From assembly GCA_949300515.1 (NCBI GenBank), contig CASGEP010000007.1, positions 1 to 64,000 of the forward strand: a DNA stretch of 64,000 bases, written 5' to 3'. Positions 26,801 through 36,531 of this stretch are shown here, in pieces. A program made the position numbers and the translations under genes. The DNA is from an uncultured bacterium. Lineage in GTDB: Bacteria; Cyanobacteriota; Vampirovibrionia; Gastranaerophilales; Gastranaerophilaceae. Positions within the stretch are counted from its first letter, which is position 1. Each line of letters opens with the position of its first letter. The notes beneath the pieces are model-generated. The model searched no databases and was not told where the DNA came from. It saw nothing but the letters and a program-made list of their open reading frames with translations.

Positions 26801-27006
26801 AGGATTGTTCTTTTATCCCCCGATATATTCAACCAGAGTCACTCTGTATCAATATTTCAGCGCTTATATATAAAACAAAAATTTCCGTGTTTGCAAATTT
26901 CAAAAGTTAAAATATTTTTTACAATTCTTAATAGAAAAGCAGAGTTGCATTTATCCCTCTAAGGTGTTAGAATTCTTGTGCTATATATCTTTTTAAGGTT
27001 TGTTTA

Positions 27007-27768
27007 ATGGTAGTAAAAAGACCCCAAAATGCAACCGAAAGGTTAATACTTGCACTTGACGTAGACACGCTTGAGGAGGCAAAAAACCTTGTAGTTCAGC
27101 TAAAAGACTACGTCGGATACTTCAAAGTCGGTCTGCAGCTTTACACCGCGTGCGGATATGACTCGGTTAAGATGATTCATGATATGGGTGCAAAAGTGTT
27201 TTTTGATGCCAAGTTTCACGACATCCCGAACACCGTGGCACGTGCCAGCGCAAATCTTGTAAAAAATGACGTCGACTTTTTTGATTTGCACATAAAAGGC
27301 GGCTCAAAAATGCTCTCTACCACATGCAGACTCTGCAGGGAAGTTGCAAAAAAATACAACAAACCGACTCCCGTAATCTTAGGTGTTACGCTCTTATCCA
27401 GCTTCGGGCAAAAAACGCTCAATCAAGAGTTAAATGTTAATATGAACATTGACGAATATGTTTCAAGATTGGCTAAAGTGGCTCTTGAAGCCAAGCTCGA
27501 CGGAGTTGTCGCCTCCGCCTCCGAAGTAGGTGCAATAAGGCGTGTCTGCGGGGATGAGTTTATAATAGTTTGTCCCGCAATCCGCCCGACATGGTCTGTT
27601 GTGGATGATCAGGTGCGCGTTGTTACACCGACGGATGCCATAGAAGCGGGCGTTGATTACATGGTCGTGGGCAGACCGGTAATTTCCGCCAAAGATAAAA
27701 TTGAGGCGATAAGGCTTATTATAGATGAAATTGAAGAAGCAAAAGAAACAATAGGGGAAAGACTTTAG
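27007..27768 (+). CDS. pyrF: orotidine 5'-phosphate decarboxylase
   Basis: 253 aa. Last step of UMP synthesis. LILALDVDTLEEAKNLV at the N-terminus, the catalytic FDAKFHDIPNTV (Asp-Lys-Asp motif), DLHIKGG and the phosphate-binding YMVVGRPVISAKD. Ribosome site AAGG. It starts a close-packed run pyrF-ald-proB-proA-nadA. Confidence 0.94.
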   Translation: MVVKRPQNATERLILALDVDTLEEAKNLVVQLKDYVGYFKVGLQLYTACGYDSVKMIHDMGAKVFFDAKFHDIPNTVARASANLVKNDVDFFDLHIKGGSKMLSTTCRLCREVAKKYNKPTPVILGVTLLSSFGQKTLNQELNVNMNIDEYVSRLAKVALEAKLDGVVASASEVGAIRRVCGDEFIIVCPAIRPTWSVVDDQVRVVTPTDAIEAGVDYMVVGRPVISAKDKIEAIRLIIDEIEEAKETIGERL

Positions 27769-27773
27769 AATAT

Positions 27774-28910
27774 ATGAAAACAAATTTTGGCATATTAAAG
27801 GAATTAAAAGAAGGCGAAACACGGGTTGCACTTACTCCCGATTCGGTCGGAATGCTTACACGCGAAGGACTATCTGTCGCGGTAGAGTCGGGTGCCGGTA
27901 ATCTGAGCGGTTTTGACGATATACAATATGAAAAAGCCGGTGCAAAAATCATACAAAATGCAGAAGAAATTTGGGAAAAATCAAGCGTAATAGTAAAGGT
28001 TAAAGAACCCCAAAAGTCAGAGTTTAAATACTTTAGAGAAGATTTAGTCATATTTTCCTACCTTCACCTTGCGGTTGAAGAAGAGCTTGCAAAAGAGCTT
28101 TTAAGGAAAAAAGTCTGCGCAATAGCAGCCGAAGCGGTGGAAACCCAGTGGGGCGAGCTGCCGCTTTTAAGACCTATGAGCGAAGTTGCGGGCAGGGTCA
28201 GTATTCAGCTCGGTGCAAGGTTTTTAGAAAAACAAAACGGCGGCAGGGGTCTGCTCTTAGGCGGAGTCCCCGGTGTCGCGCCCGCAAAAGTCGTAATTTT
28301 GGGCGGCGGGGTTGCAGGCTCAAACGCAGCTCAGGCGGCTCTCGGTATGGGGGCGGATGTTTCCGTTCTGGATGTCAATTCAAAAAGACTCTCAAATCTT
28401 GATATGTTTTTCGGCGGACAGATAAAAACTTATTACTCAAACTATTCAACCATTGCAAACCATGTTCAGGAAGCCGATTTGCTGATAACTGCGGTGCTTA
28501 TACCCTCTGCACGCGCGCCTAAACTTGTGAGCGCGGATATGATTAAGAGCATGAATAAAGGCTCCGTTGTTATAGATATCGCGATAGATCAGGGCGGAAA
28601 CGTCGAAACAATTGACAGAGTAACAACTCTGGACAAACCCGTTTTTGAAAAGTACGGAGTGCTGCACTGTGCCGTGCCAAATATACCTTCCTACGTTCCA
28701 AAAACGTCATCTTACGCCTATTCTTACGCTATTTTGCCGTTTTTACAAGACCTTGGCGAAAAGGGCACATTTGTGGCGCTGAAAGAAAATGAAGCGCTCT
28801 GTGCCGGCGTGTCGACATTCAGAGGAGCCGTTACAAACGAGGCTCTGGCGCAGTCGGTCGGCTGTGAACATACCGAAATCTCACTTTTGATAGGTTTTAA
28901 GGTCAAATAA
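27774..28910 (+). CDS. ald: alanine dehydrogenase
   Basis: 378 aa. NAD-dependent interconversion of alanine and pyruvate. N-terminal GILKELKEGETRVALTPDSV with KELKEGETRVAL typical of the Ald/PntA family, then MSEVAGRVSIQLGARFLE, the NAD-binding VVILGGGVAGSNAAQAALGMGA, and VIDIAIDQGGNVET. Starts 6 bp after pyrF and overlaps the proB ATG by one base. Confidence 0.95.
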   Translation: MKTNFGILKELKEGETRVALTPDSVGMLTREGLSVAVESGAGNLSGFDDIQYEKAGAKIIQNAEEIWEKSSVIVKVKEPQKSEFKYFREDLVIFSYLHLAVEEELAKELLRKKVCAIAAEAVETQWGELPLLRPMSEVAGRVSIQLGARFLEKQNGGRGLLLGGVPGVAPAKVVILGGGVAGSNAAQAALGMGADVSVLDVNSKRLSNLDMFFGGQIKTYYSNYSTIANHVQEADLLITAVLIPSARAPKLVSADMIKSMNKGSVVIDIAIDQGGNVETIDRVTTLDKPVFEKYGVLHCAVPNIPSYVPKTSSYAYSYAILPFLQDLGEKGTFVALKENEALCAGVSTFRGAVTNEALAQSVGCEHTEISLLIGFKVK

Positions 28911-30025
28911 TGAACAGAATAAACGGCTCAAAGAGAATAGTCTTTAAATTCGGGACAAATATTTTAAGGAACGACGACGGCGAAATATCCCTTACTCGCC
29001 TGTACTCTTTTATTGAGGACATCTCTACCCTGAAAAAGAGAGGCAAAGAAGTTTTAATTGTTACCTCGGGCGCTGTAGGGCTCGGGGCAAAAAAATTAAA
29101 CGTGGACACAAGCGCAAGCACTGTTTTGAAGCAGGCTGCAGCCTCTGTCGGACAGCAGATTTTAATGTCTATATGGCAGGACGGATTTGAAAAATACGGT
29201 TTGTGCGTGGCTCAAATTATACTTACCGAAGAAGATTTTTCTAACAGAAAAAAATATTTAAGCCTGAGAAACACTCTCTCAAAGCTTTTAGAGCTGGGTA
29301 TTGTTCCCATAATCAACCAGAATGACGCTGTTTCACCCTCGGAGCTTGAACATGCCTGCTTTTCCGATAACGATAAACTGTCTGCAATAGTGGCTTCAAA
29401 GCTTGATGCAGACCTGCTTGTAATGGTATCGGACATCGACGGACTTTTTGACAAAAACCCCAAAGAATATCCCGATGCCAAAAAGATTGATGTAGTTGAA
29501 AAAGTCACATCTAAAATAGAAAAACTTGCCTCGGGCGCTTCTCTCGGGGGCAGGGGAGGAATGATAACAAAACTTCTGGCAGCAAAAGTCGTTACCTCGT
29601 CAGGACTTTATGCAATGATTGTTAACGGCAAAAAACCCCAGATAATAAAGAAAATCTTTGAAGAGGACAACATCGGCACAATATTTTTGCCGACAAAAAA
29701 TCTCTCGCATAAAAAGCGCTGGATTGCCTATGCCACAAACATTATGGGCGAACTAACGGTAAATGCGGGCGCCAAGTCTGCGCTTATCGACAAGCAAAAA
29801 AGCCTCCTTGCGGTAGGTATCACAAAAGTTGAGGGCGAATTCAGAGCCGGAGAAATTGTAAGCATTTTTGATGAAGAAGGCGCCGAGTTTGCCCGCGCTA
29901 TGGTAAATTACAACTCTGATGACTGCAAAAAGATTATAGGCGCCCACAGTGATGAAATAGAGAGCATTCTGGGCTATAAAACAGACGACGACGTAATAAC
30001 AAAAGACAATCTCGTATTGTTATAA
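28910..30025 (+). CDS. proB: glutamate 5-kinase
   Basis: 371 aa. First step of proline synthesis. Amino-acid kinase domain (FKFGTNILRNDDGE, VTSGAVGLGAKKL, NQNDAVSPSELEHACFSDNDKLSAIVAS, GASLGGRGGMITKLLAA) followed by a C-terminal PUA domain (about 275-371). It is followed 9 bp later by proA. Confidence 0.95.
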   Translation: MNRINGSKRIVFKFGTNILRNDDGEISLTRLYSFIEDISTLKKRGKEVLIVTSGAVGLGAKKLNVDTSASTVLKQAAASVGQQILMSIWQDGFEKYGLCVAQIILTEEDFSNRKKYLSLRNTLSKLLELGIVPIINQNDAVSPSELEHACFSDNDKLSAIVASKLDADLLVMVSDIDGLFDKNPKEYPDAKKIDVVEKVTSKIEKLASGASLGGRGGMITKLLAAKVVTSSGLYAMIVNGKKPQIIKKIFEEDNIGTIFLPTKNLSHKKRWIAYATNIMGELTVNAGAKSALIDKQKSLLAVGITKVEGEFRAGEIVSIFDEEGAEFARAMVNYNSDDCKKIIGAHSDEIESILGYKTDDDVITKDNLVLL

Positions 30026-30034
30026 AGGGAAAAA

Positions 30035-31282
30035 ATGGACATAAAAGACATTGCAAAATCGGCAAAAGAAGCTTCGCTTGAACTTCTTGGCACAAGCGGG
30101 GACTTAAAAAATCTGGCTTTAAAAAATATGCTAAAAAGCATAGAAGAACACCAAAACGAGATTTTTGAAGCAAATAAAAAAGATTTACTGGAAGCCCAAA
30201 CCCTTGTGGATAACGGCGAAATAAGCAAATCTACATATGCGCGTTTAAAACTTGACGAAAATAAAATGCGCGATATGTTAAAGGGCATTGAAGATGTCAT
30301 TTCGCTGGATGACCCCGTTAATAAAGTTTTTTGGACAAAAGAACTTGATGAAGGCTTAATTTTAAAAAAAGTTTCATGCCCCATCGGCGTGATAGGGGTG
30401 ATTTTTGAGGCGCGTCCGGATGTAATTTCCCAAATTGCCTCTCTTGCAATAAAATCGGGCAACGCGGTTATTCTGAAAGGCGGAAAAGAGTCTAATAATA
30501 CAAATGCCGCCATTTTTAAAGCGATAAATGAAGCGCTTGAAAATACCGAAAATTTCCCGAAAAAAGCCGTAAATCTCGTATTTTCAAGAGAAGATATAAA
30601 AGGGCTTTTAGAGCTTGATGAGTACGTGGATTTGATTATTCCGCGCGGCTCAAATAAACTTGTAAAATACATTCAGGAAAACACGAAAATTCCCGTTCTG
30701 GGTCATGCTTCGGGCATTTGCCACATATTTGTGGATGAGAGTGCAAAGCCCGGGCTTGCGGCAAAAGTCTGTGTTGATGCAAAAGTACAGTACCCGAGCG
30801 CCTGTAACGCCCTTGAAACAATACTTGTGCACAAAAACTACCCCGCAATCGACGAACTTAAAAAAGCTCTCTGCGATGCGGGAGTAAAAATCGTTGAAAA
30901 CCCTGAAAACTTTTCACACGAATGGGGCGACAAAATTGTATCTTTTAAAATAGTTGAAAATACCGACGAGGCAATTAAACACATAAACAAATACGGCTCG
31001 GGACATACGGATTCAATTTTGAGCGAAAACAGTGAAAATGTGAAAAAATTTATGGACTACGTCGACTCCGCAGGGGTATATCACAACAGCTCAACCCGTT
31101 TTTCGGACGGTTTTCGATACGGTTTTGGCGCGGAAGTCGGCATTTCAACAAACAAAACCCACTCGCGCGGCCCTGTCGGTCTGGATGGTCTTACAATATA
31201 CAAATACAAGCTTTTTGGCTCCTATCACACCGTTGAACCGTACGCAAAAGGTGAAAAAACTTTTAAGCATAAGTTTATTTAA
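30035..31282 (+). CDS. proA: gamma-glutamyl phosphate reductase
   Basis: 415 aa. Second step of proline synthesis. Aldehyde-dehydrogenase fold with CPIGVIGVIFEARPDV, LKGGKESNNTN, DLIIPRGSNKLVKYI, the catalytic Cys in KVQYPSACNALETILVH, and VYHNSSTRFSDGFRYGFGAEVGISTNK. A complete match to ProA. Confidence 0.95.
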   Translation: MDIKDIAKSAKEASLELLGTSGDLKNLALKNMLKSIEEHQNEIFEANKKDLLEAQTLVDNGEISKSTYARLKLDENKMRDMLKGIEDVISLDDPVNKVFWTKELDEGLILKKVSCPIGVIGVIFEARPDVISQIASLAIKSGNAVILKGGKESNNTNAAIFKAINEALENTENFPKKAVNLVFSREDIKGLLELDEYVDLIIPRGSNKLVKYIQENTKIPVLGHASGICHIFVDESAKPGLAAKVCVDAKVQYPSACNALETILVHKNYPAIDELKKALCDAGVKIVENPENFSHEWGDKIVSFKIVENTDEAIKHINKYGSGHTDSILSENSENVKKFMDYVDSAGVYHNSSTRFSDGFRYGFGAEVGISTNKTHSRGPVGLDGLTIYKYKLFGSYHTVEPYAKGEKTFKHKFI

Positions 31283-31338
31283 TTTTTTTCTGTTATAATA
31301 AAATAATCTAAATAAAAAACAAAAAGACATTTTTTAAG

Positions 31339-32247
31339 ATGCAGGATATTATAGAAAAAATTAATAAACTCAAAAAAGAGAAAAAGGCAATAATTCTGGC
31401 GCATTGCTACCAGAATGTTGAGATTGACCTTGTCGCCGATTATGTCGGGGATTCTCTGGGTCTTTCAAAAATTGCCGCAAAGACAGATGCTGAAATTATT
31501 GTTTTTGCAGGTGTTTACTTTATGGCGGAAACGGCAAAAATTTTATCTCCGAATAAAAAAGTGCTTTTGCCAAACTTAAACTCCGGCTGCCAGATGGCAA
31601 ATATGATTGATTTAGAGCGTATGAAGCAATTCAGGGCGCAACACCCCAATGTGCCCGTTGTCTGCTATGTTAACTCCACGGCAGAAGTAAAAGCGCAGGC
31701 GGATGTTTGCTGCACAAGTTCAAACGCTGTTGATATCGTGCGCTCTCTGGGCGTTAAAAAGGTGCTCTTTGCGCCCGACTGCTACCTTGGTTCTTGGGTT
31801 GCAAAAAAACTCCCCGAGGTCGAAGTAATCTCATACAACGGTTTTTGCCCCACTCATTTAAGGCTTATGCCCGATGAGATTAAAAAAATGCGCATTTTAT
31901 ACCCCGATGCCGCCGTTTTGCTTCATCCCGAGTGCCATCAGGAAGCGGTAAAACTTGCGGACTTTGTAGGCTCAACAACACAAATTATGCAGTATTGCGA
32001 GAGAAGCAAGAAAAAAACTTTCCTTATAGGAACGGAAAAAGGCGTAGTAGACAGACTTTCGCGTGATTTTCCCGAAAAAGAATTTATACTCATTTCAGAC
32101 AGGTTAATTTGCCACAATATGAAATATAACACGCTTGAGGATATTTTATACGTGCTTGAAACCGGAAAAAACGAGGTTTTTGTGGAAGAATCCCTGAGAA
32201 TACCCGCTTACAGAGCAATTGAGCGCATGGTCGAGTGCAAGGTATAA
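31339..32247 (+). CDS. nadA: quinolinate synthase
   Basis: 302 aa. [4Fe-4S] enzyme condensing iminoaspartate and dihydroxyacetone phosphate in NAD synthesis. AHCYQNVEIDLVADYVGDSLGL, FAGVYFMAETAKILSPNK, LPNLNSGCQMA (cluster Cys), YVNSTAEVKAQADVCCTSSNA (cluster Cys), HPECHQEAV and GTEKGVVDRL. TATAAT near 31293 with an extended leader could provide its own promoter. Confidence 0.95.
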   Translation: MQDIIEKINKLKKEKKAIILAHCYQNVEIDLVADYVGDSLGLSKIAAKTDAEIIVFAGVYFMAETAKILSPNKKVLLPNLNSGCQMANMIDLERMKQFRAQHPNVPVVCYVNSTAEVKAQADVCCTSSNAVDIVRSLGVKKVLFAPDCYLGSWVAKKLPEVEVISYNGFCPTHLRLMPDEIKKMRILYPDAAVLLHPECHQEAVKLADFVGSTTQIMQYCERSKKKTFLIGTEKGVVDRLSRDFPEKEFILISDRLICHNMKYNTLEDILYVLETGKNEVFVEESLRIPAYRAIERMVECKV

Positions 32248-32251
32248 AAAA

Positions 32252-32269
32252 ATCCCGCAGATGCGGGAT
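32252..32269. terminator. bidirectional terminator
   Basis: ATCCCGCA-ga-TGCGGGAT. It has seven T residues downstream on the minus strand and TCTTTT on the plus strand, and lies between convergent genes. Confidence 0.8.
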
Positions 32270-32318
32270 AGTCTTTTAGGTTGTTATTGCTTTTCGTATT
32301 TGAATGAGGAAGTTATTC

Positions 32319-33068
32319 TTAGTCAAAAACAAGTTTGCCGATAGAGAACAGACCGCCGATTACCGCGCCGCCTAATGCGCCTACAGTTGAGGTAAGAGGA
32401 GCCAAAGGACCTCCGCAAAGCCCCAGTGCAGCACCTGCCGCAGCGCCTGAGCCTATGCCGGATGCAAGCGTACCTATAGCTTTAAGGGCTGTAGAGCTTG
32501 CGGGTTTGTTTACGCCCGTGACTTCCGAAATCATATCTTCTTTGGAGTTGCCCTGAGCAAGCAAAGTACCTATTATCGGAATGCCGGCTTTTAATCCCTG
32601 TACAAAGGAGCCCGAGGCATTTGTATCAATGTCATCTACCAGATTTGTTCCTATTGTTTGAGAGTACAACCTTTGTGCCAGAGCTTTTATTTGGCTTTCG
32701 CTGTAGCCTTCGTACTGCTGGGCTTCAGACATCGATTTTACAAGTTTGTCATACTCGTCAATCGCATCATCCGTTCTTCCCTGTGACAAAAGGGTTGAAA
32801 TGTTTGCGCATAACTGCGACCAGTCGAGAGTTTGAACACTTTGTTTATTTGAATAAGACTGTTGGAGTGTTGATAAATCATAATTATTTTGCAAATACTC
32901 TTCGGCAACGGTAGGATCCATACCGTAATAATAGCCATAAAAACCGTTGTAAGAGTTAAACAGCGGTACGGAATAATTTGTACCCAATCCGCCGTAAGAG
33001 CCTGCAATGCCGTTTAGTGCAGAATAATCAGTATACGCGGATGTACCTGTAAAACTAACTGAACTCAT
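32319..33068 (-). CDS. hypothetical protein with C-terminal glycine zipper
   Basis: 249 aa starting MSSVSFTGTSAY. The N-terminal 65 residues are rich in G, Y, S and N; the middle is helical (about 70-150). The C-terminal 90 residues hold a Gly/Ala-rich segment (ASGIGSGAAAGAALGLCGGPLAPLT...GALGGAVIGGLFSIGKLVFD) like glycine-zipper membrane-associated domains. The FTG motif near the start is shared with the TPR protein at 11983. No signal peptide. Function unknown. Confidence 0.6.
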   Translation of the reverse strand: MSSVSFTGTSAYTDYSALNGIAGSYGGLGTNYSVPLFNSYNGFYGYYYGMDPTVAEEYLQNNYDLSTLQQSYSNKQSVQTLDWSQLCANISTLLSQGRTDDAIDEYDKLVKSMSEAQQYEGYSESQIKALAQRLYSQTIGTNLVDDIDTNASGSFVQGLKAGIPIIGTLLAQGNSKEDMISEVTGVNKPASSTALKAIGTLASGIGSGAAAGAALGLCGGPLAPLTSTVGALGGAVIGGLFSIGKLVFD

Positions 33069-33289
33069 CTTGTAAACTTCCTTCCAATAAATTATTTAAA
33101 CTAACCTACACTTTAATAAAAAATTTTTATTTGCAAAAATTGCCCGGCTTTTAAGTTTTATTTAATATTTCTTAACATATTTTTAAAAAATCTGTTAAAT
33201 GGATGTGTTGCATTGCCATTTGTTGTTATATAATTGTATTATCGGCGAAAAACGTATAGAATATATTTGTATTGCTTTATGGAGGTATT

Positions 33290-34393
33290 TTGATTTCTGA
33301 ATTTAATTTTGAGGACTTTTTATTAAAAGCGCACAAGGCAAACGTTTCAGATATACACTTTAGAGAAGGCAAACCCCCTTCATTGAGGGTTGACGGCAAA
33401 ATCCTGAAAACGGCAATTGCGCCTTTAAGTGAAAATGATTTTGAGAAAATATTAACCAAAATAACAAAAAGGGACATTTTGGAAAGTATCAGAATGTCCA
33501 ATAATATTGACTTTACATATGAAATACCAAACCTTTCAAGATATCGTGTAAACTATTGCAAAGATCTCGGAATGCCTAAGCTGACTCTAAGGGTTATACC
33601 CTATGATATCCCTACTATCGAGGAGCTGCATTTGCCCCTGTTTTTAAAGGAACTTACAAAGTATAACAACGGGATTGTTCTTGTAACGGGTCCTACGGGT
33701 TCGGGTAAATCAACAACTCTTGCCTCCATGGTGGATTTAATAAACAAAGAACAACAAAAACACATAATAACAATTGAAGATCCTGTTGAATTTTTATATA
33801 CGGACAAAAACTCACTAATAACACAAAGGGGTTTGGGCACAGATACGGAAACTTTTGCTTCAGGTATAAAATATGCGCTCAGGCAAGACCCTGATGTTAT
33901 TCTTGTAGGTGAGATAAGAGACAGAGAAACTCTTGAGGCGGCAATTGAAGCATCTGAAACAGGTCATCTTGTTTTATCTACCATGCACACAAACTCTTGT
34001 ATACAAACACTAAACCGTATTTTAGGATTTTTTGAGGACAAATCATCCTCCCTTATTGTTCAAAGGGTAATAAATACCCTGCGTGCAACGATTTCTCAAA
34101 AACTTTTACCAAAAAGCGAGGGCGGGCTTGCTGCCGCAGTTGAGATTTTAAGTGTTACTCCGGCTATTTCGGATTATCTTTTAAAAGGTAACTTTGATGA
34201 CGTTTATCTTTTAATGCAAAAGAGCAAATCTCACAATCTTGTGACAATGAATGCTTCAATTTATGCACTTTTAAAACAGGCTCAAATAAGCAAAGAAACA
34301 GCCCTTAAATACAGCGACAGCAGAACGGAGCTTGAACAGATGATAAGGGGAATTTATCACGGGGCAAAGAATATGAACGACAGTCTAATTTAG
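33290..34393 (+). CDS. pilT: type IV pilus retraction ATPase PilT
   Basis: 367 aa. Hexameric ATPase that disassembles type IV pili (twitching motility). N-terminal VSDIHFREGKPPSLRVDGKI, Walker A GPTGSGKSTT, Asp box TIEDPVEFLY, Walker B VILVGEIRDRETLEAAIEASETGHLVLSTMHTN. I choose the TTG at 33290, which follows GGAGG by 5 nt; the frame opens at 33272. A TATAAT at 33239-33244 may be its -10. No other pilus gene is adjacent. Confidence 0.92.
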   Translation: MISEFNFEDFLLKAHKANVSDIHFREGKPPSLRVDGKILKTAIAPLSENDFEKILTKITKRDILESIRMSNNIDFTYEIPNLSRYRVNYCKDLGMPKLTLRVIPYDIPTIEELHLPLFLKELTKYNNGIVLVTGPTGSGKSTTLASMVDLINKEQQKHIITIEDPVEFLYTDKNSLITQRGLGTDTETFASGIKYALRQDPDVILVGEIRDRETLEAAIEASETGHLVLSTMHTNSCIQTLNRILGFFEDKSSSLIVQRVINTLRATISQKLLPKSEGGLAAAVEILSVTPAISDYLLKGNFDDVYLLMQKSKSHNLVTMNASIYALLKQAQISKETALKYSDSRTELEQMIRGIYHGAKNMNDSLI

Positions 34394-34408
34394 TTTTAAG
34401 GAGATAAG

Positions 34409-35668
34409 ATGGCGCCATTTCCGGAATCAGAGTCCATGACAATAAAACGTCTTGAAGTTGCTTTAAGAAAAAAAGACATGCATCTTCTAAAAGACGGGGC
34501 GTATAAACTGCATGAAAAATTCCACACGGGTCACAGATTTGAGTTTACCCCGGAACTCGAGCAGATATTAAACTACGTAAAAGATAACGATATTCCGGAT
34601 GAAATAAAAGAAATTCTCTGCCCTACAATAGAGGAAATTTTATCCCAAGACTCTTACGGAAATTCCCCTGACAGCCGGCTGCAAACCCCGCAAAATCCTT
34701 CGAACACCCCGGGCGAAATAACCCTTAGAGAGGAGGATATTAAACTGCAGGGACAGGCTTATGAGGATTATTTAGCCTCAAGGGGGCAAAACACCTCCCA
34801 TCAAAAGGAAGCAGACAAGCAGCCCCGAAAAGAAACAATAACACTAAGGCAAGAGGCGCGGCAGGGAGATGTTCTGGTTTTTTATGACGACAATTCCCGC
34901 GACATCAGCCACAACGAGATAAAAAACTACAGAAATAAGCTGAATAACCTATTTTCCATGCAAAACCACGACGGCGATTATAACCTTTTAAGGGATATTG
35001 CCACTCTTAACAATATTGTAGACACTAAAGTTTTTGACATAGATAAAGTTATTGCCATGTTAAAAACTTCAAAAAGCAATGTTTCATTTGTCACAACTTC
35101 GCAAAGTCAGGAACTTACAAAGATTTTGTGCAATATGGGTATAGATTTCAGCATTCCCTATGTAAAAAATTCGGCGGATGAAAATACCAAGTTTAATTTC
35201 ATTCCCATGCTCGGTCTGTCTAATATTTACGTGTGTTCGCACTGCAATATGAGAAGTTTAAAAACAGATTTTGCAACAAAAACTCTCTCGGTTCAATGCC
35301 CGAACTGCGACAACGCTGCTTTTCCCGACCTTTATGCAATTAATTCCTACAATCCTGATTGCAACCCGATTTTCTGGCACAGGGCAATGAAAGCGTTTAT
35401 AAAATCAAAAATTTGGATAATTATTAACCCGCCTTTGGATGAAAACAAAGAAATAATATTTGATTTTATAAAAACGGCGGGCGAGTGCAGCGAACCTGCA
35501 AAAATTTATATTTTCACAAAAGAAAACGACAAAAAGGAATTTTACACAAATCTGTTTTCAAAAATACTTCCCAAAGAGCAGATATATGCAGATTTTTCAA
35601 GTGTGGAAGAACTTTGTGCAAACTATATAAAAGAACAAATCACAAATAAAATTAATGAAAAGTATTAA
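34409..35668 (+). CDS. unknown protein with possible degenerate Sir2-like domain
   Basis: 419 aa. Residues 1-75 are helical, 80-155 look disordered (Pro, Gln, Ser, Thr-rich). From about 200 the chain reads like the second half of a sirtuin: SFVTTSQSQELTKILCNMGI, a four-Cys zinc ribbon (CSHCNM...QCPNCDN), then PIFWHRAMKAFIKSKIWIIINPP. The catalytic His and NAD-binding GAGxS motif of true sirtuins are not visible, so deacylase activity is doubtful. It lies 15 bp after pilT and overlaps recO by 14 nt, which suggests one operon. Confidence 0.5.
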   Translation: MAPFPESESMTIKRLEVALRKKDMHLLKDGAYKLHEKFHTGHRFEFTPELEQILNYVKDNDIPDEIKEILCPTIEEILSQDSYGNSPDSRLQTPQNPSNTPGEITLREEDIKLQGQAYEDYLASRGQNTSHQKEADKQPRKETITLRQEARQGDVLVFYDDNSRDISHNEIKNYRNKLNNLFSMQNHDGDYNLLRDIATLNNIVDTKVFDIDKVIAMLKTSKSNVSFVTTSQSQELTKILCNMGIDFSIPYVKNSADENTKFNFIPMLGLSNIYVCSHCNMRSLKTDFATKTLSVQCPNCDNAAFPDLYAINSYNPDCNPIFWHRAMKAFIKSKIWIIINPPLDENKEIIFDFIKTAGECSEPAKIYIFTKENDKKEFYTNLFSKILPKEQIYADFSSVEELCANYIKEQITNKINEKY

Positions 35669-36434
35669 AGAGAGTTTTACAACAGAGGCAATAAACATAA
35701 AAACATACCCTCTTAGCGACTATGACAACATAGTCGTTATGTTCTCACGCCAATACGGACTTATAAAAGGCATCGCAAAAGGGGTAAAGCGCCCCAAATC
35801 CAAACTTGGAGCAAGAATGCAAATGCTTGTGGCAAATAAAATCATGCTAAAAAACGGGAAGAATTTTGACACAATTTGCGAGGCTCAAGCGCTTAATACA
35901 TTTAATAAATTACGCTCCAACCTTGATAAACTTACCTATTCAATGTATTTAACCGAGGTCATAAGTGCTATTTGCACGGACTGTGACGAGGACAGCGAAA
36001 ACAACGAAAAAATTTACGAACTTTTCTACTGTGCGCTCGACGGAATTTCAAACTCGGACAATATAGTCGAAATACTGCTCCATGTAATCAGATTTCAGCT
36101 TAAATTTATGGCGCAGACGGGTTATGGCATAGAGCTTAAAAAATGTCTGAAATGCGGCTGCAACATAGAAGACAGCGCATATTTTTCAACGGCTTCGGGC
36201 GGAGTTGTCTGCAGGGAGTGCAGATACGCCTCAAATGTCTATATCGGAATACACAAAAAGATAAGAGAGTTTCTGATTGCGCAGCAAGACTGTAAAAACA
36301 ACGAAAAAACAAGCTACGACGACCTTGTCGATGAAAATTTCTGCCTGAAATGTTTTCTGTTTTTAAAAAAATACACTGACTCCCACTCACAAAGACCCTC
36401 AAGGTCTATAAAAATATTAAAAGAAATAACTTAA
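35655..36434 (+). CDS. recO: DNA repair protein RecO
   Basis: 259 aa. Works with RecF/RecR to load RecA on gaps. N-terminal OB fold (EAINIKTYPLSDYDNIVVMFSRQYGLIKGIAKGVKRPKSK), a helical C-terminal part and a zinc finger KCLKCGCN...GGVVCRECR. Length matches the family. It overlaps the preceding gene by 14 nt. Confidence 0.92.
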   Translation: MKSIKESFTTEAINIKTYPLSDYDNIVVMFSRQYGLIKGIAKGVKRPKSKLGARMQMLVANKIMLKNGKNFDTICEAQALNTFNKLRSNLDKLTYSMYLTEVISAICTDCDEDSENNEKIYELFYCALDGISNSDNIVEILLHVIRFQLKFMAQTGYGIELKKCLKCGCNIEDSAYFSTASGGVVCRECRYASNVYIGIHKKIREFLIAQQDCKNNEKTSYDDLVDENFCLKCFLFLKKYTDSHSQRPSRSIKILKEIT

Positions 36435-36477
36435 ACTCCCAAAAAGCCCTCTGTTTTGCGTATATCAAGACATATAC

Positions 36478-36505
36478 TTGAAAAATCTCCATTTTAGGGT
36501 ATAAT
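36478..36505 (+). promoter_or_regulatory. promoter of the CorC-type gene
   Basis: TTGAAA (36478-36483), a 16-nt spacer and TATAAT (36500-36505), 26 nt before an ATG preceded by AGGGAG. Confidence 0.65.
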
Positions 36506-36531
36506 ATTAACTGTCACTTTAGGGAGATAAA

